This document shows, piece by piece, positions 6,194 through 6,231 of a DNA stretch of 6,231 nucleotides. A program made the position numbers and the translations under genes. The notes beneath the pieces were generated by a model, which was not told the DNA's origin, made no database searches, and saw only the letters and a program-made list of their open reading frames with translations. Position 1 is the stretch's first letter, and each line of letters begins with the position of its first letter. The stretch comes from Ruminococcus flavefaciens (GTDB lineage: Bacteria; Bacillota; Clostridia; Oscillospirales; Ruminococcaceae): the NCBI GenBank assembly GCA_902796705.1, contig CADBQF010000064.1, positions 1 through 6,231 on the forward strand, in the 5' to 3' direction.

Positions 6194-6231
6194 ACTCCTT
6201 TCCTAAAACTTTCAGCGTAAAATTTCCCCTG
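6157..6231 (+). repeat. Copy B of the hairpin-plus-tail 3'-end element, downstream of pyk
   Basis: The hairpin (6157-6193) is followed by a tail (6194-6231) ending AAATTTCCCCTG at the last base of the window. It has the same layout and gene-relative orientation as the element after metY. The bulged C after GGTT and the tail are conserved, while the stem sequence differs with pairing kept. The copy probably continues past the window edge: in copy A the next bases are ACGGGA, completing a small second hairpin. It starts 60 nt after the pyk stop codon. Confidence 0.7.

Noticed and set aside
6194..6204. ACTCCTTTCC in the tail resembles the 3' end of 16S rRNA (CACCUCCUUUCU).
   Set aside because: The match is short and pyrimidine-rich and no other rRNA sequence flanks it, so there is no rRNA fragment here.
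11..6231. A 12-bp perfect inverted repeat at the two ends (CAGGGGAAATTT at 11-22, AAATTTCCCCTG at 6220-6231) that could suggest a transposon or integrated unit.
   Set aside because: The repeats are parts of two 3'-end elements that each follow a gene in the same gene-relative orientation. The enclosed genes are housekeeping, there is no transposase or integrase, and the divergent layout alone explains the inverted arrangement.

Overview
The window carries four complete, ordinary-looking bacterial genes arranged as two divergent pairs, with a related structured element at each outer edge. Moderate GC, strong GGAGG-type ribosome binding sites, sigma-A-like promoters and protein family details (a Clostridia-style HD hydrolase, and a PcrA helicase with an extra block between motifs I and Ia) suggest a Firmicute of class Clostridia. 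A Ruminococcus-like member of the Oscillospiraceae is the best guess. This rests on recognition from memory, not on a search.

Left half, minus strand: a 170-residue HD-domain phosphohydrolase-like protein (1415-1927) is followed after 22 nt by metY, O-acetylhomoserine sulfhydrylase (124-1392). They form a probable two-gene operon, with a well-matched promoter at 1987-2015. Right half, plus strand: pcrA/uvrD, an SF1A DNA helicase (2284-4650), is followed after 21 nt by pyk, pyruvate kinase (4672-6096). This is also a probable operon, with an extended -10 promoter at 2173-2181. The 356-nt divergent spacer (1928-2283) holds both promoters, an AT-rich tract, small palindromes and an attenuator-like pair of mutually exclusive hairpins in the pcrA leader.

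The genes cover sulfur assimilation into homocysteine/methionine, DNA unwinding in repair and replication, and the last step of glycolysis. They do not form one pathway, and nothing marks a defence system, prophage or mobile island.

The most notable non-coding signal is at the edges. Downstream of metY (86 down to about 5) and downstream of pyk (6157-6231) lie two copies of one element, in the same orientation relative to the gene they follow. Each is a long hairpin with a single bulged C at a conserved place, then a conserved pyrimidine-rich tail ending in AAATTTCCCCTG. About seven of the 17 stem pairs differ between the copies and stay paired, while the tail is 30/37 identical. This points to a dispersed 3'-end RNA element, possibly a terminator or mRNA 3'-end stabiliser, rather than chance.
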